A DNA stretch of 64,000 bases from Cyanobacteria bacterium FACHB-502 (GCA_014695325.1 JACJNZ010000039.1:930001-994000), one strand, 5' to 3'. Counted from the first letter of the stretch, positions 48,966-57,651 are shown. Program-made: numbers and translations. The notes: generated from the letters alone by a model not told the origin.

Positions 48966-49547
48966 ATGGTTCCTCAATTCCGTGCTGCTGAGCCTCGATC
49001 GTTGGTTGATCTACGCCACTACGATCAGTCCCACTTCGATCGCGGCCGATCGGGCTGGATAATTTTGCTGTGGTGGTTTTTGCAGGCGATCGTTTTTCCA
49101 ATCACGCCCCATTCGCTGCATCTACCGAGGATCTGGCTCTTGAGGTTATTTGGTGCAGCGATCGGGGAAGGCGTCATGATTCGTCCGACCGCACGATTTA
49201 CCTATCCGTGGAAAGTCAGCATCGGCGACTGGAGCTGGATTGGCGATGATGTGGTGATTTACAGCCTCGATCGCGTTCACATTGGCTCCCACTGCGTCAT
49301 CTCACAAAAAAGCTACCTTTGCACCGGTAGCCATGATATTCGCGATCGGGCTTTTGCCCTTAAAACGGCTCCGATCGCGATCGAAGATGGAGTTTGGATT
49401 GCGGCAGATTGCTTTATCGCGCCTGGAGTGACGATCGGGGCAAATGCGGTGATTGGGGCAAGAAGTACCGTCTTCAAATCTATGCCAGAGCAAATGGTTT
49501 GCTGGGGAAACCCGTGCCAGCCCCAAGCCAGACGCGAACTAACTTAA
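48966..49547 (+). CDS. WcaF-type colanic-acid/polysaccharide acetyltransferase
   Basis: A 193-residue left-handed-beta-helix acyltransferase. The hexapeptide repeats run from about 95 to 180 (IGDWSWIGDDVVIYS, IAADCFIAPGVTIGANAVIG) and the catalytic His is probably in YLCTGSHDI. WcaF-like enzymes O-acetylate exopolysaccharide precursors; a role in capsule or sheath polymer is plausible. The N-terminal 60 residues are hydrophobic around FLQAIVFPITPHSLHLPRIWLL. The stop codon overlaps a 13-bp repeat shared with the end of glgA. Confidence 0.88.
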   Translation: MVPQFRAAEPRSLVDLRHYDQSHFDRGRSGWIILLWWFLQAIVFPITPHSLHLPRIWLLRLFGAAIGEGVMIRPTARFTYPWKVSIGDWSWIGDDVVIYSLDRVHIGSHCVISQKSYLCTGSHDIRDRAFALKTAPIAIEDGVWIAADCFIAPGVTIGANAVIGARSTVFKSMPEQMVCWGNPCQPQARRELT

Positions 49548-49584
49548 GAAATTAGCTCCTGAAACTAGCTCAAGAAATTAGCTC
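49546..49584. repeat. 13-bp tandem repeat over two convergent stop codons
   Basis: aagaaattagctc, ctgaaactagctc, aagaaattagctc. The first copy contains the end of the acetyltransferase stop codon and the last encodes the C-terminal residues of glgA, so the glgA tail (ELIS) derives from the repeat. Confidence 0.8.
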
Positions 49585-51030
49585 AGGCTGCATATCTTCC
49601 GGTGCGTCTGCGGCTCCGCCATTAAGTGAGGGTTCAGGCTGGAGCGGGTCAGCTTCGGGCAATCCCAGTACTCGACGATATGCCCGATCGTATTCCACCG
49701 CTGACTTTTCCCAGCCAAAGTTTTGCGCCATACCGCGCTGCTGTAGCTCTCGCCACTGGTCTTTAAAGTGATATGCCTCGTAAGCCCGCACCATACTGGT
49801 AAACAGATCTAGCGGCTCGTAGCGATCGAAGCAGTAGCCTGTGCCTTCATGCTCCATCGAGTTATTGTGCGTCACCGTATCAACCAGTCCACCGGTTCGC
49901 CGCACGATCGGCACAGAGCCATAACGCAGGGCAATGAGCTGGCTAATGCCGCAAGGCTCAAACCGAGAAGGCATCAGGAAGGCATCGCTTCCGGCATAAA
50001 CGCGCCGTGCCAGAGTGTCGTTGTGTAGCAAATAGGCGGCAACCCGTCCGGGAAAGCGTGAAGCCAACTGCCAGAGCTGAGTTTCGTAATAGCGATCGCC
50101 CGTTCCCAGCACCACAAACTGTGCGTCTGTGTAGGAGATGAAGCGATCCATTACCTGAATAATCAGATCCAAGCCTTTTTGCTCGACCAGTCGGGACACC
50201 ATGCCGACGAGAAACGCATTGGAATTGACTTCCAGCCCCAGTTCTTCTTGCAGCGCGATCTTGTTGGAGAGCTTATCGTCCAGTTTTTCAGCAGAATAGT
50301 TTTCCTGAATGCGGCGATCGGTTTCGGGGTTAAACAGGTCGCGATCGATGCCGTTGAGAATGCCAACAAGCTTACCGCTAACAAAAGATAGTAAACCCTC
50401 AAGCTGTTCTCCGTAGGCAGGGGTTTTAATCTGATCAGCATAGGTGGGAGAGACAGTTGTTACTAAATCAGCAAACTGAACTGCCGCTGCCATCGTGTTG
50501 TGTCCCTGCATATACCACGGACACCAGGCAAACTGCTCCAGCCGCCACCGCCACGGACCCTGATATGCCAGGTTGTGAATCGTAAAGATAGTTTTAATAT
50601 CGGGTGTTTCATGCATCCACACTGGGATCATGCCTGTGTGCCAGTCGTGGCAGTGGATGATGTCAGGCTTCCAATAGTTCCAGCAAAACTCAGCCGCTCC
50701 ATTGGCAAACAGCGTGAACCGCCAGTCTTCATCTTCACCAAAATAGACTTGGCGCGGAGCGAAGGAGGGATGGGAAAACAGGTAAAGCGGCACCTCTGAG
50801 TTGGGCAGCTTTGACTCGAAGACCTGAAATTCTTGAAACATCGCAGTTCCCTTCCAGAGGGGCTGCTTCGGAACTTTGATTTTGTCCGAGACAAAGCCGT
50901 AATAGGGCATGAAGACTCGCACATCGTGCCCCATTTTTTGCAGCACCTTAGGAAGTGCGCCTACGACATCTCCCATGCCGCCCACTTTGGCAATCGGAGC
51001 CGCTTCCGCCGCTACAAACAGAATCCGCAT
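49570..51030 (-). CDS. glgA: Glycogen synthase (ADP-glucose type)
   Basis: A 486-residue GT5 glycosyltransferase that extends alpha-1,4-glucan chains from ADP-glucose. [28 protein letters not shown] holds the N-terminal KxGG nucleotide-binding motif; [15 protein letters not shown] and [36 protein letters not shown] are typical of the C-terminal domain. Length is normal apart from a 20-residue acidic tail. It uses the product of glgC, 41 kb away, so the pathway genes are scattered. Confidence 0.96.
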   Translation of the reverse strand: MRILFVAAEAAPIAKVGGMGDVVGALPKVLQKMGHDVRVFMPYYGFVSDKIKVPKQPLWKGTAMFQEFQVFESKLPNSEVPLYLFSHPSFAPRQVYFGEDEDWRFTLFANGAAEFCWNYWKPDIIHCHDWHTGMIPVWMHETPDIKTIFTIHNLAYQGPWRWRLEQFAWCPWYMQGHNTMAAAVQFADLVTTVSPTYADQIKTPAYGEQLEGLLSFVSGKLVGILNGIDRDLFNPETDRRIQENYSAEKLDDKLSNKIALQEELGLEVNSNAFLVGMVSRLVEQKGLDLIIQVMDRFISYTDAQFVVLGTGDRYYETQLWQLASRFPGRVAAYLLHNDTLARRVYAGSDAFLMPSRFEPCGISQLIALRYGSVPIVRRTGGLVDTVTHNNSMEHEGTGYCFDRYEPLDLFTSMVRAYEAYHFKDQWRELQQRGMAQNFGWEKSAVEYDRAYRRVLGLPEADPLQPEPSLNGGAADAPEDMQPELIS

Positions 51031-51358
51031 ACTCGCCTTGTGTCCCCTGCAATGAAAGAACCTGTGACTCTCGATTTCCCCTAAGGGGAACTGCTTTACA
51101 TCGCTTAAAAACCGAGAGTTTTACAGTCCTTATCAATCTACAACAATCCAGGGACAAAACCGCGATCGATTCTATGGGGCTGTCTTGCAGGAGAACTCAT
51201 AAAGCCTTTGATTCCCCCTAACCTCCTTGGGAAAAAGGAGAATTGAAAAAGGAGAACCGAACCTGTTGAAAGCTCTTATGCAGCAAAAGGTTCTTTAAAA
51301 ACTCAAAGTCCCCCTTTTGGAGGGGGATTAAGGAGAATCTCAATTCTGCCGTTTAGGG
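51031..51358. other. Intergenic region holding dispersed repeat elements
   Basis: About 330 bases between hemC and glgA, which are on the same strand. Contains ggggaactgctttacatcgct (51085-51105), a near copy of a word at 16892-16912, and two C-run/G-run elements near 51212-51240 and 51307-51329. Probably includes the glgA promoter. No gene supported. Confidence 0.55.
51307..51329. repeat. C-run/G-run hairpin downstream of hemC
   Basis: AGTCCCCC and GGGGGATT flank a short spacer and can pair closely. On the minus strand it follows hemC by 30 bases and is followed by a T-containing stretch, so it could serve as the hemC transcript end. Confidence 0.5.
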
Positions 51359-52321
51359 TTAAGCTTCTGGACGAACCTCAGCAAAAATCTGCTGAAGAAT
51401 TTCGGTCGCGCCCTGATCCCGGAGCTGATGAGCAAGCTGAATCCCGATCGCCTCCGCGTCTGTGGCTGCACCCGTTACGGTGTCTTTGATCAGGCGTTGT
51501 CCATCGACGCTAGCAACCATACCTGTTAATGTCAGCGAATCGCCATTGAGAGTGGTGTTGACACCGATCGGAACCTGACACCCGCCTTCGAGTTCGCGTA
51601 GGAATGCCCGCTCCGCATAGCAGCGATAGGCTGTGGGCTGGTGTTGCAGAAGCTTCAGCAGATTCAGAATTTCCGGATCGTTGGTACGGCACTCAATTCC
51701 TAGCGCACCCTGGCCAACCGCATGAAGCGACACTTCTGAAGAGATGACCTGATGAACCCGATCGCCCATGCCCAAGCGCCGCAGTCCAGCAACCGCCAGG
51801 ATAATGGCATCAAATTCGCCCGAATCCAGCTTTTGCAAGCGGGTATTCAGGTTGCCGCGAATGTCTTTGAACGCCAGGTGGGGGTAGTGATGGCGCAACT
51901 GTGCCAATCGCCGGAGGGAAGACGTTCCCACGACGGTTCCTTCGGGCAGCGTATCAAGCTGTTTGTCTTTAAACTTTTCATGCACCACAAGGGCATCTGC
52001 CGGATCTTCCCGTTCAGTGACGCAGCCCAGCATTAAGCCTTCGGGTAGACGAGTCGGCAAATCTTTAAGCGAGTGGACAGCAAAGTCGATGTCTCCGTTC
52101 AACATTCCGACTTCGAGTTCTTTCGTAAACAGTCCCTTATCGCCAATTTTGGACAGTGCCACGTCCAGGATTTTATCGCCCTGGGTACTCATGGTATGAA
52201 CTTCAAAATTGCGATCACTAAATAGTCTCTGGAGTTCTGCTTGAACCCAGTGGGTTTGAACAAGGGCGAGCTGACTCTTGCGGGAGCCGATGCGAATGGA
52301 ACGGGGAAGACTTGCAACCAT
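51359..52321 (-). CDS. hemC: Porphobilinogen deaminase (hydroxymethylbilane synthase)
   Basis: A 320-residue cytoplasmic enzyme that polymerises four porphobilinogen units into hydroxymethylbilane, on the path to heme and chlorophyll. [18 protein letters not shown] and [17 protein letters not shown] are family signatures, and Cys248 in [10 protein letters not shown] should carry the dipyrromethane cofactor. Length normal. Confidence 0.97.
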   Translation of the reverse strand: MVASLPRSIRIGSRKSQLALVQTHWVQAELQRLFSDRNFEVHTMSTQGDKILDVALSKIGDKGLFTKELEVGMLNGDIDFAVHSLKDLPTRLPEGLMLGCVTEREDPADALVVHEKFKDKQLDTLPEGTVVGTSSLRRLAQLRHHYPHLAFKDIRGNLNTRLQKLDSGEFDAIILAVAGLRRLGMGDRVHQVISSEVSLHAVGQGALGIECRTNDPEILNLLKLLQHQPTAYRCYAERAFLRELEGGCQVPIGVNTTLNGDSLTLTGMVASVDGQRLIKDTVTGAATDAEAIGIQLAHQLRDQGATEILQQIFAEVRPEA

Positions 52322-52470
52322 TTTTGTAAAGGGTTATCTCGAAAGACTGCGAAATGTTAATAAAGGCAGGGCTTTTTCCGCCTAAATCAGCTTACCGCAG
52401 TGTGTACCCGATCGTGGGGGCAGAGTATCGAGAGGAAATTAGTTGTAACAAGGAGTTTGTATCCGATCGC

Positions 52471-52499
52471 TTGACAGCTTTTAATGTCTATTCTTTACT
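52471..52499 (+). promoter_or_regulatory. Candidate sigma-70-type promoter
   Basis: A perfect -35 TTGACA (52471-52476), a 17-base spacer and a weak -10 TTTACT (52494-52499, four of six consensus bases). It points to the gene at 52756 and would give a leader of about 250 bases that includes the 18-bp repeats. Confidence 0.4.
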
Positions 52500-52621
52500 T
52501 AACTTGAAACTTTTTTCCTTTCATAAAGGCATGACAATCCGTTGGGTTGCTGTCATTGATTGCTTCACAAGCTTCGGAGGAGCCGTCGCGCTGAAGGGTT
52601 TTTTCGTTCAGCCCCTGCCCA

Positions 52622-52675
52622 AAGTTTGAGCAAAATCTGAAGTTTGAGTAAAATCTGAAGTTTGAGCAAAATCTG
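52622..52675. repeat. 18-bp tandem repeat, three copies
   Basis: aagtttgagcaaaatctg three times in a row, the middle copy with one change (c to t). Non-coding. Confidence 0.88.
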
Positions 52676-52755
52676 TATCAGTTCGGGTTTTTCTTTATCG
52701 ATTCCGCTTGATTAACAATCAACAAAACATCAACAAAATAGGAGATAAGAACTCG

Positions 52756-53130
52756 ATGAATTTCCTCATTCCCTTTCTGATTGGCGTTGCCGTCACCGCC
52801 ATTAGCTTGCTGATTATTTCAAAGATTCCCTTTATCGGGGTCGAGGTCGATAATGTGGGCAAGGCTCTGACTGCGGGTGTCGTGTTTGGCGTGCTGAACT
52901 GGCTGCTGGGTTGGATTGCAGGTTCCACAATTCTAAATGTTTTGACGCTGGGCATTCTCTGGCTAGTTGTCAACACAATTGTTTTTGGTTTATCTGCAAA
53001 GCTCGTTGAAGGCTTCCGTTTGCGTTTGGGAATTTGGAGTGCAATTCTGGGAGCGATCGCCCTCACCATTGTCAATTCCATTTTGTTTAATATTCTGAGC
53101 AGCATTTTCCGGCTTGCCGTTCGCGCCTAG
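52756..53130 (+). CDS. Small phage-holin-family-IV-like membrane protein
   Basis: A 124-residue protein with four hydrophobic helices and short loops, resembling the phage holin family IV/YvlD-type membrane proteins found in many bacteria (LNWLLGWIAGSTILNVLTLGILWLVVNTIVFGL). Members are often stress-linked and not true phage holins. AGGAG lies 11 bases before the ATG, supporting this start. It is not near a lysis or phage gene. Confidence 0.78.
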   Translation: MNFLIPFLIGVAVTAISLLIISKIPFIGVEVDNVGKALTAGVVFGVLNWLLGWIAGSTILNVLTLGILWLVVNTIVFGLSAKLVEGFRLRLGIWSAILGAIALTIVNSILFNILSSIFRLAVRA

Positions 53131-53167
53131 CGATCGTTACTCTTAGAGCTGAATTGACTGCAAGGCT

Positions 53168-53222
53168 AGCCTCGCTCACTTTCACACCGAAGGTAAGCGG
53201 GGCTTATTTAATCCATTTTTTT
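53168..53222 (+). terminator. Candidate bidirectional terminator
   Basis: AGCCTCGCT (53168-53176) pairs with AGCGGGGCT (53196-53204), nine pairs with one G-U, around a 19-base loop; T residues follow at 53216-53222. It sits between convergent genes ending at 53130 and 53229. Confidence 0.5.
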
Positions 53223-53228
53223 ACAGTT

Positions 53229-54209
53229 CTAGCGTCCACCGTAAGCGGCGATCGGCTCCTTAATAAACCGAATATAGAAATGGCGAAACGTAGACTTCAG
53301 TACACGCGGCAGTCCGAAGTCGATCGGCATCAGTTTTTCGGGCAGCTTCCAGTCTGTGACGCGCAGTTCCGCAGGGGTGAGCGCAGGAAACTCAATTTGG
53401 TCTAAATCTGGACAAAAGCCCAGCCGTATCGAAGCTGCCACCGTTGGAATCATGGCGGGATCAGCACTCAGCACTTCCACTAACGCCCGATCGACTGCAA
53501 ACACATTCGCCGATGCCGCTAAAACTCCAAGCGGTCGAGGTTCGCCACCGCTGGGTCCGTTGCCTTCGTGCCCAATAATGCCGTCCACGATCGTCAAATC
53601 AGGAGCAATTGCCCTTGCCGTTTCTGCCAGCATATTGCTAAACCGCACCCTGTCTTTTCCGGCTTCCATATGCCACCAAGCTTTCATCTTGCCAGGAACG
53701 CAGCCAAACAGATTTTTTACGCCCATGGTCAGGGTGAGCTGAACATGAGATTTAATTTTTGGCAGATTGATGACGACATCTGCCTCGATCGCCTCTTTGC
53801 TCAACAACAGGTGATTAAACTCCTTGCTCACCGTTTCGTAGCGTTGACCCTGAAAGTCGATAATCGATAGATTTAGCTCCTCCAAAATTGGTGCATAACC
53901 ATTTGCCACAGCAACTCCCTTCGCGCTGCCAAATGCCGGACTGTCCCCTAAAAAAGGCTCACCCCCCGCTTCCTGCACCAGTTTTGCCACCCAGTAAACC
54001 ACTTCTGGTCGAGTCGTACATTCCTTGCCCGGACGTGCCCCGGTCAGCAAGTTGGGCTTAAGCAGCACTCGATCGCCGGGTTTCACGAATGCACTCATTC
54101 CTCCTAATGGCTCTAGCAGGGCACGCAGAGCCGCTTCTAATGGCGATCGATCGTAGGACGCTGCCCGAACCAGACTAACGGTTGCTTTGTGAGGCTGCTG
54201 ATTAGACAT
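53229..54209 (-). CDS. DUF362 domain protein
   Basis: A 326-residue protein with the DUF362 pattern: VSLVRAASYDRSPLEAALRALLEPLGG, then DRVLLKPNLLTG, then NLPKIKSHVQLTLTMGVKNLFGCVPG and PDLTIVDGIIGHEGNGP. Members are sometimes linked to iron-sulfur cluster proteins, but no cysteine-rich ferredoxin motif is present here. The family's function is not established to my knowledge. No signal peptide. Confidence 0.86.
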   Translation of the reverse strand: MSNQQPHKATVSLVRAASYDRSPLEAALRALLEPLGGMSAFVKPGDRVLLKPNLLTGARPGKECTTRPEVVYWVAKLVQEAGGEPFLGDSPAFGSAKGVAVANGYAPILEELNLSIIDFQGQRYETVSKEFNHLLLSKEAIEADVVINLPKIKSHVQLTLTMGVKNLFGCVPGKMKAWWHMEAGKDRVRFSNMLAETARAIAPDLTIVDGIIGHEGNGPSGGEPRPLGVLAASANVFAVDRALVEVLSADPAMIPTVAASIRLGFCPDLDQIEFPALTPAELRVTDWKLPEKLMPIDFGLPRVLKSTFRHFYIRFIKEPIAAYGGR

Positions 54210-54244
54210 CGTATTGCTCCTAAGGGTGGGTTGTAGAAGACCTG

Positions 54245-54538
54245 CTAGCGCGATCGATTTAAAGCCGTCACTCGCTCCACGTCTGAGAAAATACCTTCTC
54301 CCTGAAGCTGAGCAAGGGTGGGCTTCACTTCAACTTTGGTCACGTTTGCAATATTGATCATGACCGTTTGCTCTGGCAAGTTCAAAATCCACCAATCGCG
54401 CTGGAGCAAGTGCCGCACTTCGAGCTGTAGCCCCTGCGGAGTCGTATTGTCGATCGACTCGAACAAGTTAAACGACTCGGTGTGACCGTTGAGGTAGTGG
54501 AAGGTGATTTGAGTTGTCGTGGTGTTTTGGCTGTGCAT
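54245..54538 (-). CDS. Conserved-looking hypothetical protein
   Basis: A 97-residue protein beginning MHSQNTTTTQITFHYLNGHTESFNLF. Mixed beta-strand pattern (ITFHYLNG, LNLPEQTVMINIANVTKVEVK) ending with a helix. Family not recognised. It lies 35 bases upstream of the DUF362 gene on the same strand, so co-transcription is likely. Confidence 0.65.
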   Translation of the reverse strand: MHSQNTTTTQITFHYLNGHTESFNLFESIDNTTPQGLQLEVRHLLQRDWWILNLPEQTVMINIANVTKVEVKPTLAQLQGEGIFSDVERVTALNRSR

Positions 54539-54593
54539 AGAGAGGGGTGAGTTGGGGATGAGGGATCAGGGGAGGGAAGGGGGAAACTTAATC

Positions 54594-54627
54594 TTTGTGA
54601 GACAGTTTTCTTTGTGAGACAGTTTTT
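54594..54627. repeat. 17-bp tandem duplication
   Basis: tttgtgagacagttttc and tttgtgagacagttttt in direct succession; one base differs. Non-coding. Confidence 0.82.
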
Positions 54628-54809
54628 TGATTGGCACTCTCGCTATGCTGAGGCGATCGATTGAGGAATCGTTGGGATCAAGGGATTTCTTAGGGTTTGG
54701 TGCATTCCGCCCAAAGGTATCTGTTTCGGGAACTTGGTACGGGGGAAAAATCGTCCTTTCTCTTCAAGTTAATTCTTTCGCTTCAATTACAAATTTCTAT
54801 AGAGAGACC

Positions 54810-54838
54810 TTGTTCCCGCACTGAGTTTTCCATATAAT
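54810..54838 (+). promoter_or_regulatory. Candidate promoter upstream of sigG
   Basis: TTGTTC (54810-54815), a 17-base spacer, and a perfect TATAAT (54833-54838). It points to sigG and gives a leader of about 295 bases. The strongest promoter-like match I found in the window. Confidence 0.6.
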
Positions 54839-54851
54839 GAATGTTCAGAAA

Positions 54852-54998
54852 CTTCTGAAACTTCAGAAGGTTAGATAAGAAGTATTCAAGAATTCTTCAG
54901 GGTCAACCCCTCAAGGCGGCATCCTAACAGGGCAGCATACTGCTAGCAACGTTCAAGCCCTTCTAAATCTTTAGAATTAGTTGGCTTTCAACGTTCAA
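54852..54998 (+). promoter_or_regulatory. Repeat-rich leader of sigG
   Basis: Just after the candidate -10 lies a perfect inverted repeat CTTCTGAA-ac-TTCAGAAG (54852-54869). Further on is TTCTAAA-tc-TTTAGAA (54961-54976), also perfect. The 10-mer CAACGTTCAA occurs at 54947 and again at 54989, each followed by a TTCTAAA-like word. These could be operator sites or leader RNA stems; they are seen in sequence, their role is inferred. Confidence 0.45.
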
Positions 54999-55139
54999 AG
55001 TTTTCTAAAACTTCCGAATAAGCGGATCTCAGTAATCGTGCCAACCAAGGCTCAGACAGTTTAAGAACCTAAGAACCTCCAGCCCAGAGCGAACGCATTG
55101 CTTATTCACCTTCAATTAACATTGGGGAACATCTCACAA

Positions 55140-55847
55140 ATGACAGCGTCACATCATACTGGAATCCCACAGAGCCGAGTTCTGTCCATGAGTAGCGAAT
55201 CTCTTCCTGTGTCCTGGTCAGCGGTTGAGGCAATTGCCCCCCAGGCTGCTATGCCAGTTGAAAAACTGTCTAACTTCGACCTAATTTTGCAATGCCAGGA
55301 AGGTCTACGTCCTGGAAAAGCTGTCTTCGCTGAACTGATTCGTCGCTATCACTCCCATGTCGAAAAGGTGCTTTATCACCTTGCCCCTGACTGGACTGAT
55401 CGGGCAGACTTGTCTCAGGAAGTGTGGATTCGGGTCTACCGGAATATTAAGCGGCTTCAGGAACCCGGAAAGTTTCGGGGCTGGCTGAGCCGGATCGCGA
55501 CCAATCTATTTTACGACGAGCTGCGAAAGCGGAAGCGGGTTAATGCGCCTTTGTCATTAGATGCACCGCTTAGCGTAGAAGACGGAGAAATGGATTGGGA
55601 GATTGCCTCAGACGATCCGGGCCCGGCAGAGCAACTGGCAACGCAGGAATTTTACGATCAGCTCCGGTCAGCAATTGCTGACCTACCGGAAGTCTTTCGG
55701 ACTACGATCGTCCTGCGTGAGATTGAAGGCATGGCATATGAGGAAATCGCCGAAATCACAGGCGTTACCCTCGGAACCGTCAAATCTCGCATTGCCAGAG
55801 CGCGACAACGCCTCCAGTCTCAGCTTCAGGGCTATTTGGAGGACTAG
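55140..55847 (+). CDS. sigG: SigG-type ECF RNA polymerase sigma factor
   Basis: A 235-residue sigma factor of the extracytoplasmic-function group. Region 2 is EKVLYHLAPDWTDRADLSQEVWIRVYRN with the core-binding DLSQEVW motif; region 4 is YDQLRSAIADLPEVFRTTIVLREIEGMAYEEIAEITGVTLGTVKSRIARARQRL, a typical helix-turn-helix. The frame is open to 55098 and a second ATG lies at 55188; 55140 is chosen as the first ATG. The gene downstream encodes a membrane anti-sigma-like protein, the arrangement reported for Synechocystis sigG and its partner. A candidate promoter and repeat-rich leader precede it. Confidence 0.9.
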   Translation: MTASHHTGIPQSRVLSMSSESLPVSWSAVEAIAPQAAMPVEKLSNFDLILQCQEGLRPGKAVFAELIRRYHSHVEKVLYHLAPDWTDRADLSQEVWIRVYRNIKRLQEPGKFRGWLSRIATNLFYDELRKRKRVNAPLSLDAPLSVEDGEMDWEIASDDPGPAEQLATQEFYDQLRSAIADLPEVFRTTIVLREIEGMAYEEIAEITGVTLGTVKSRIARARQRLQSQLQGYLED

Positions 55848-56061
55848 TTGCCTCAGCTAGCGGTCTAAAGAAACTGTAAAGAAACTGTGATGCTCTTTAC
55901 GATGCATGACATTCTGTTTCGCTACAGTCTATTTATTGATGTCACTCACCCGATCGCTAGCCTGTAATAGAGGTAGCTGTTTAGCGTAGTATCCTGCTGA
56001 TGGGTGCAATATTTGAGGCTGAATAGCTTGGTTCTCGTACTAACTGCTTGAGACGCTGAAA

Positions 56062-56613
56062 ATGTCTAACTTTGACGAATTCGATCGCTTAAATCCCCAC
56101 CCTAAACAGGGACAAAACCCTGAGCCACTGCCGTCTGTTATAAGCGATAACCTGACAAAGCGCGATCGATTTGAGCTGTTAAGTGCCTATCTGGACGGAG
56201 AAGTCACTGCTACAGAACGCCGTCAGATCGAAGCATGGCTGAAAACTGACTACAAAACACAGCAGTTGTACGCCCGCCTGCTGAAGCTGCGCCAGGGTCT
56301 ACGCGCGCTGCCGATGCCCCCTTCCGAGCAGCCCGTAGAACAAGTCGTTCAGCAGGTTTCTGCGAAGCTGCACCGCACTCCGAAGCGGCTTATTTGGGGC
56401 GGACTGGCATTCGCCGCGCTGGTTGTGGGTTCTGTGGTCGGCACACTGCCCCGCGAGTTTGGCTCACCCCAGATGGCAAACGCCCCTCAAAATTCTGAGC
56501 GGGCAATTCCCCAAGATGGCTTGATGATCGCGCTCGATCGCCCGGTGATTGAAATCCCCAAAGCAGCCGTTTCTAGCCCTAATCCGGCAATGAAGCAAAG
56601 TACGCTGCAATAA
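56062..56613 (+). CDS. Putative anti-sigma factor (SigG partner)
   Basis: A 183-residue protein with an N-terminal anti-sigma-type domain RFELLSAYLDGEVTATERRQIEAWL (about 36-60), a membrane helix at about 110-129, and a short extracytoplasmic tail. The helical domain lacks the zinc-binding His/Cys set of ZAS-type anti-sigma factors, so binding is zinc-free. Membrane tethering of the sigma factor until a signal releases it is the expected mechanism. The gap to sigG is 214 bases, longer than usual for such pairs, and holds an 11-bp duplication (55866-55887). Confidence 0.85.
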   Translation: MSNFDEFDRLNPHPKQGQNPEPLPSVISDNLTKRDRFELLSAYLDGEVTATERRQIEAWLKTDYKTQQLYARLLKLRQGLRALPMPPSEQPVEQVVQQVSAKLHRTPKRLIWGGLAFAALVVGSVVGTLPREFGSPQMANAPQNSERAIPQDGLMIALDRPVIEIPKAAVSSPNPAMKQSTLQ

Positions 56614-56625
56614 ACGGGCAGTGAA

Positions 56626-57039
56626 TTAGGAACAGTGGTCGATCGAGTTTCGATGCCAGCTTCCTTCAGGTAAAATCACTCCTCCCAGACGTTCAGCCTG
56701 CTCCTGGGTCATCTCATAGACCCACGCCCAGCCCAACGGCTGCTGATGCAGGTCAAACGTCTGGATTTCTTTGCGCTGATATTCGTTTTGCTCGATCGGG
56801 CGATCGGGCATATAGTCTTCGAGTTGATCCAGCAAGTTCAGCACTTCTAGATCTTCAAAGGTAAACACATATCCCCGAACTGGATGATTGCCGGGAACGA
56901 TCGCCGGATAGCCCATCGGCAAATCATAAAGCTGAGCGTAGACGATCGCTTCCTGCATTGCCGTGAGATAGGCAGCACAGTAGCGATCGAAGTATTGTTC
57001 TCCCGGCTTCAGGCTTCCGTACACAAAGACTTGCAGCAT
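56626..57039 (-). CDS. Gamma-glutamylcyclotransferase-like protein
   Basis: A 137-residue protein of the GGCT-like fold with the signature FVYGSLKPGEQYFDRY near the start, then VPGNHPVRGYVFTFEDLEVLNLLDQLEDY. Family members cyclise gamma-glutamyl groups to 5-oxoproline or act on related amines; the exact substrate is not inferable. Convergent with the anti-sigma gene, 12 bases apart. Confidence 0.88.
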   Translation of the reverse strand: MLQVFVYGSLKPGEQYFDRYCAAYLTAMQEAIVYAQLYDLPMGYPAIVPGNHPVRGYVFTFEDLEVLNLLDQLEDYMPDRPIEQNEYQRKEIQTFDLHQQPLGWAWVYEMTQEQAERLGGVILPEGSWHRNSIDHCS

Positions 57040-57069
57040 TGTCTTGGATCGTTAGCTTGTGCTGCTATT

Positions 57070-57272
57070 TTAATAGTTTGCTATTTGCTGCTGGATCGCA
57101 GCCCCTATTTTGCTGTCAAAGTCTAGGGGCATTGATGGTTGTGACGATAGGATATGAACGCTCCCTAGGCCTTGCCAAATACGCTTGAAAAGCCGCAGTA
57201 TCTTCTCGATGAGTCAGGAAAATAACGCCTCAACTCCTGGTATGACATTGCCGCATAATCCACTGAACTCAT
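57070..57272 (-). pseudogene. Degenerate DUF6887-like gene, two frameshifts
   Basis: Read in three frame pieces, the product is a 66-residue protein beginning MSSVDYAAMSYQELRRYF, with THREDTAAFQAYLARP and TTINAPDFD further on. This matches my memory of the small cyanobacterial DUF6887 family. One extra base near 57218 and one near 57125 break the frame; without them it runs to TAA at 57070-57072. Its ATG overlaps the stop of the upstream partner (TGATG, 57270-57274), the normal coupled layout of this pair. The family name is from memory. Confidence 0.75.
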
Positions 57273-57448
57273 CACAGCACCTCCCCAGTTGGAGCCACTT
57301 CGAACTCAACTTCCTCGTTTTGCCCTGCTAAAACATACAGATTTTGGGTTCAATCGTCGATACAAACAAGACGAATGGGTTAAAGCATCGAGTAGGTCAA
57401 ATAGTAGCTAATTCGATACAAGCATCCCAACTGTACAGTCGTTGGCAT
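57272..57448 (-). pseudogene. Degenerate DUF6888-like gene, two internal stops
   Basis: From ATG at 57446-57448 the frame reads MPTTVQLGCLYRISYYLTYSML, stop (TAA, 57380-57382), PIRLVCIDD, stop (TGA, 57350-57352), TQNLYVLAGQNEEVEFEVAPTGEVL, then the normal end at 57272-57274. Length (58 codons) and pattern fit the DUF6888 family, usually adjacent to DUF6887. There is no frameshift; both lesions are single codons. Function of the pair is unknown; genomic context elsewhere suggests a small accessory module. Confidence 0.75.
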
Positions 57449-57531
57449 TCCACTCTTTAAGGAAGATTTCTTTAGTATAGCTAGCTCTATTTGTCCGCTC
57501 GAATGCTATAAACCACTTGTGGTTAACTGTT

Positions 57532-57651
57532 TTATGTCTCGTCCTTCACTTTGAGGGGCAAATCATCGCCCTGAATTGCCTTATCAATCGATCGCCCACA
57601 GGCAAGCACTTCCTTAAATGCGAGTTCATCCTTAAAAGACTCGGTGATAGA
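57532..57651 (-). pseudogene. Gene remnant of unknown family
   Basis: Thirty-nine codons without a start, preceded by an in-frame TAA: the product begins SITESFKDELAFKEVLACG and ends LPLKVKDET. Composition is protein-like, so it appears to be the C-terminus of a decayed gene. Family not recognised. It lies directly upstream of the degenerate pair. Confidence 0.45.

Larger units (their letters stand above)
52322..52755. other. Divergent intergenic region with candidate promoter and tandem repeat
   Basis: About 430 bases between hemC and a small membrane-protein gene. Holds a candidate plus-strand promoter (52471-52499) and a three-copy 18-bp repeat (52622-52675). No gene supported. Confidence 0.5.

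Noticed and set aside
28768-53130. Phage lysis cassette formed by the endolysin-like and holin-like genes
   Set aside because: The two genes are 24 kb apart on opposite strands with no phage genes near either; both families occur widely in chromosomes.
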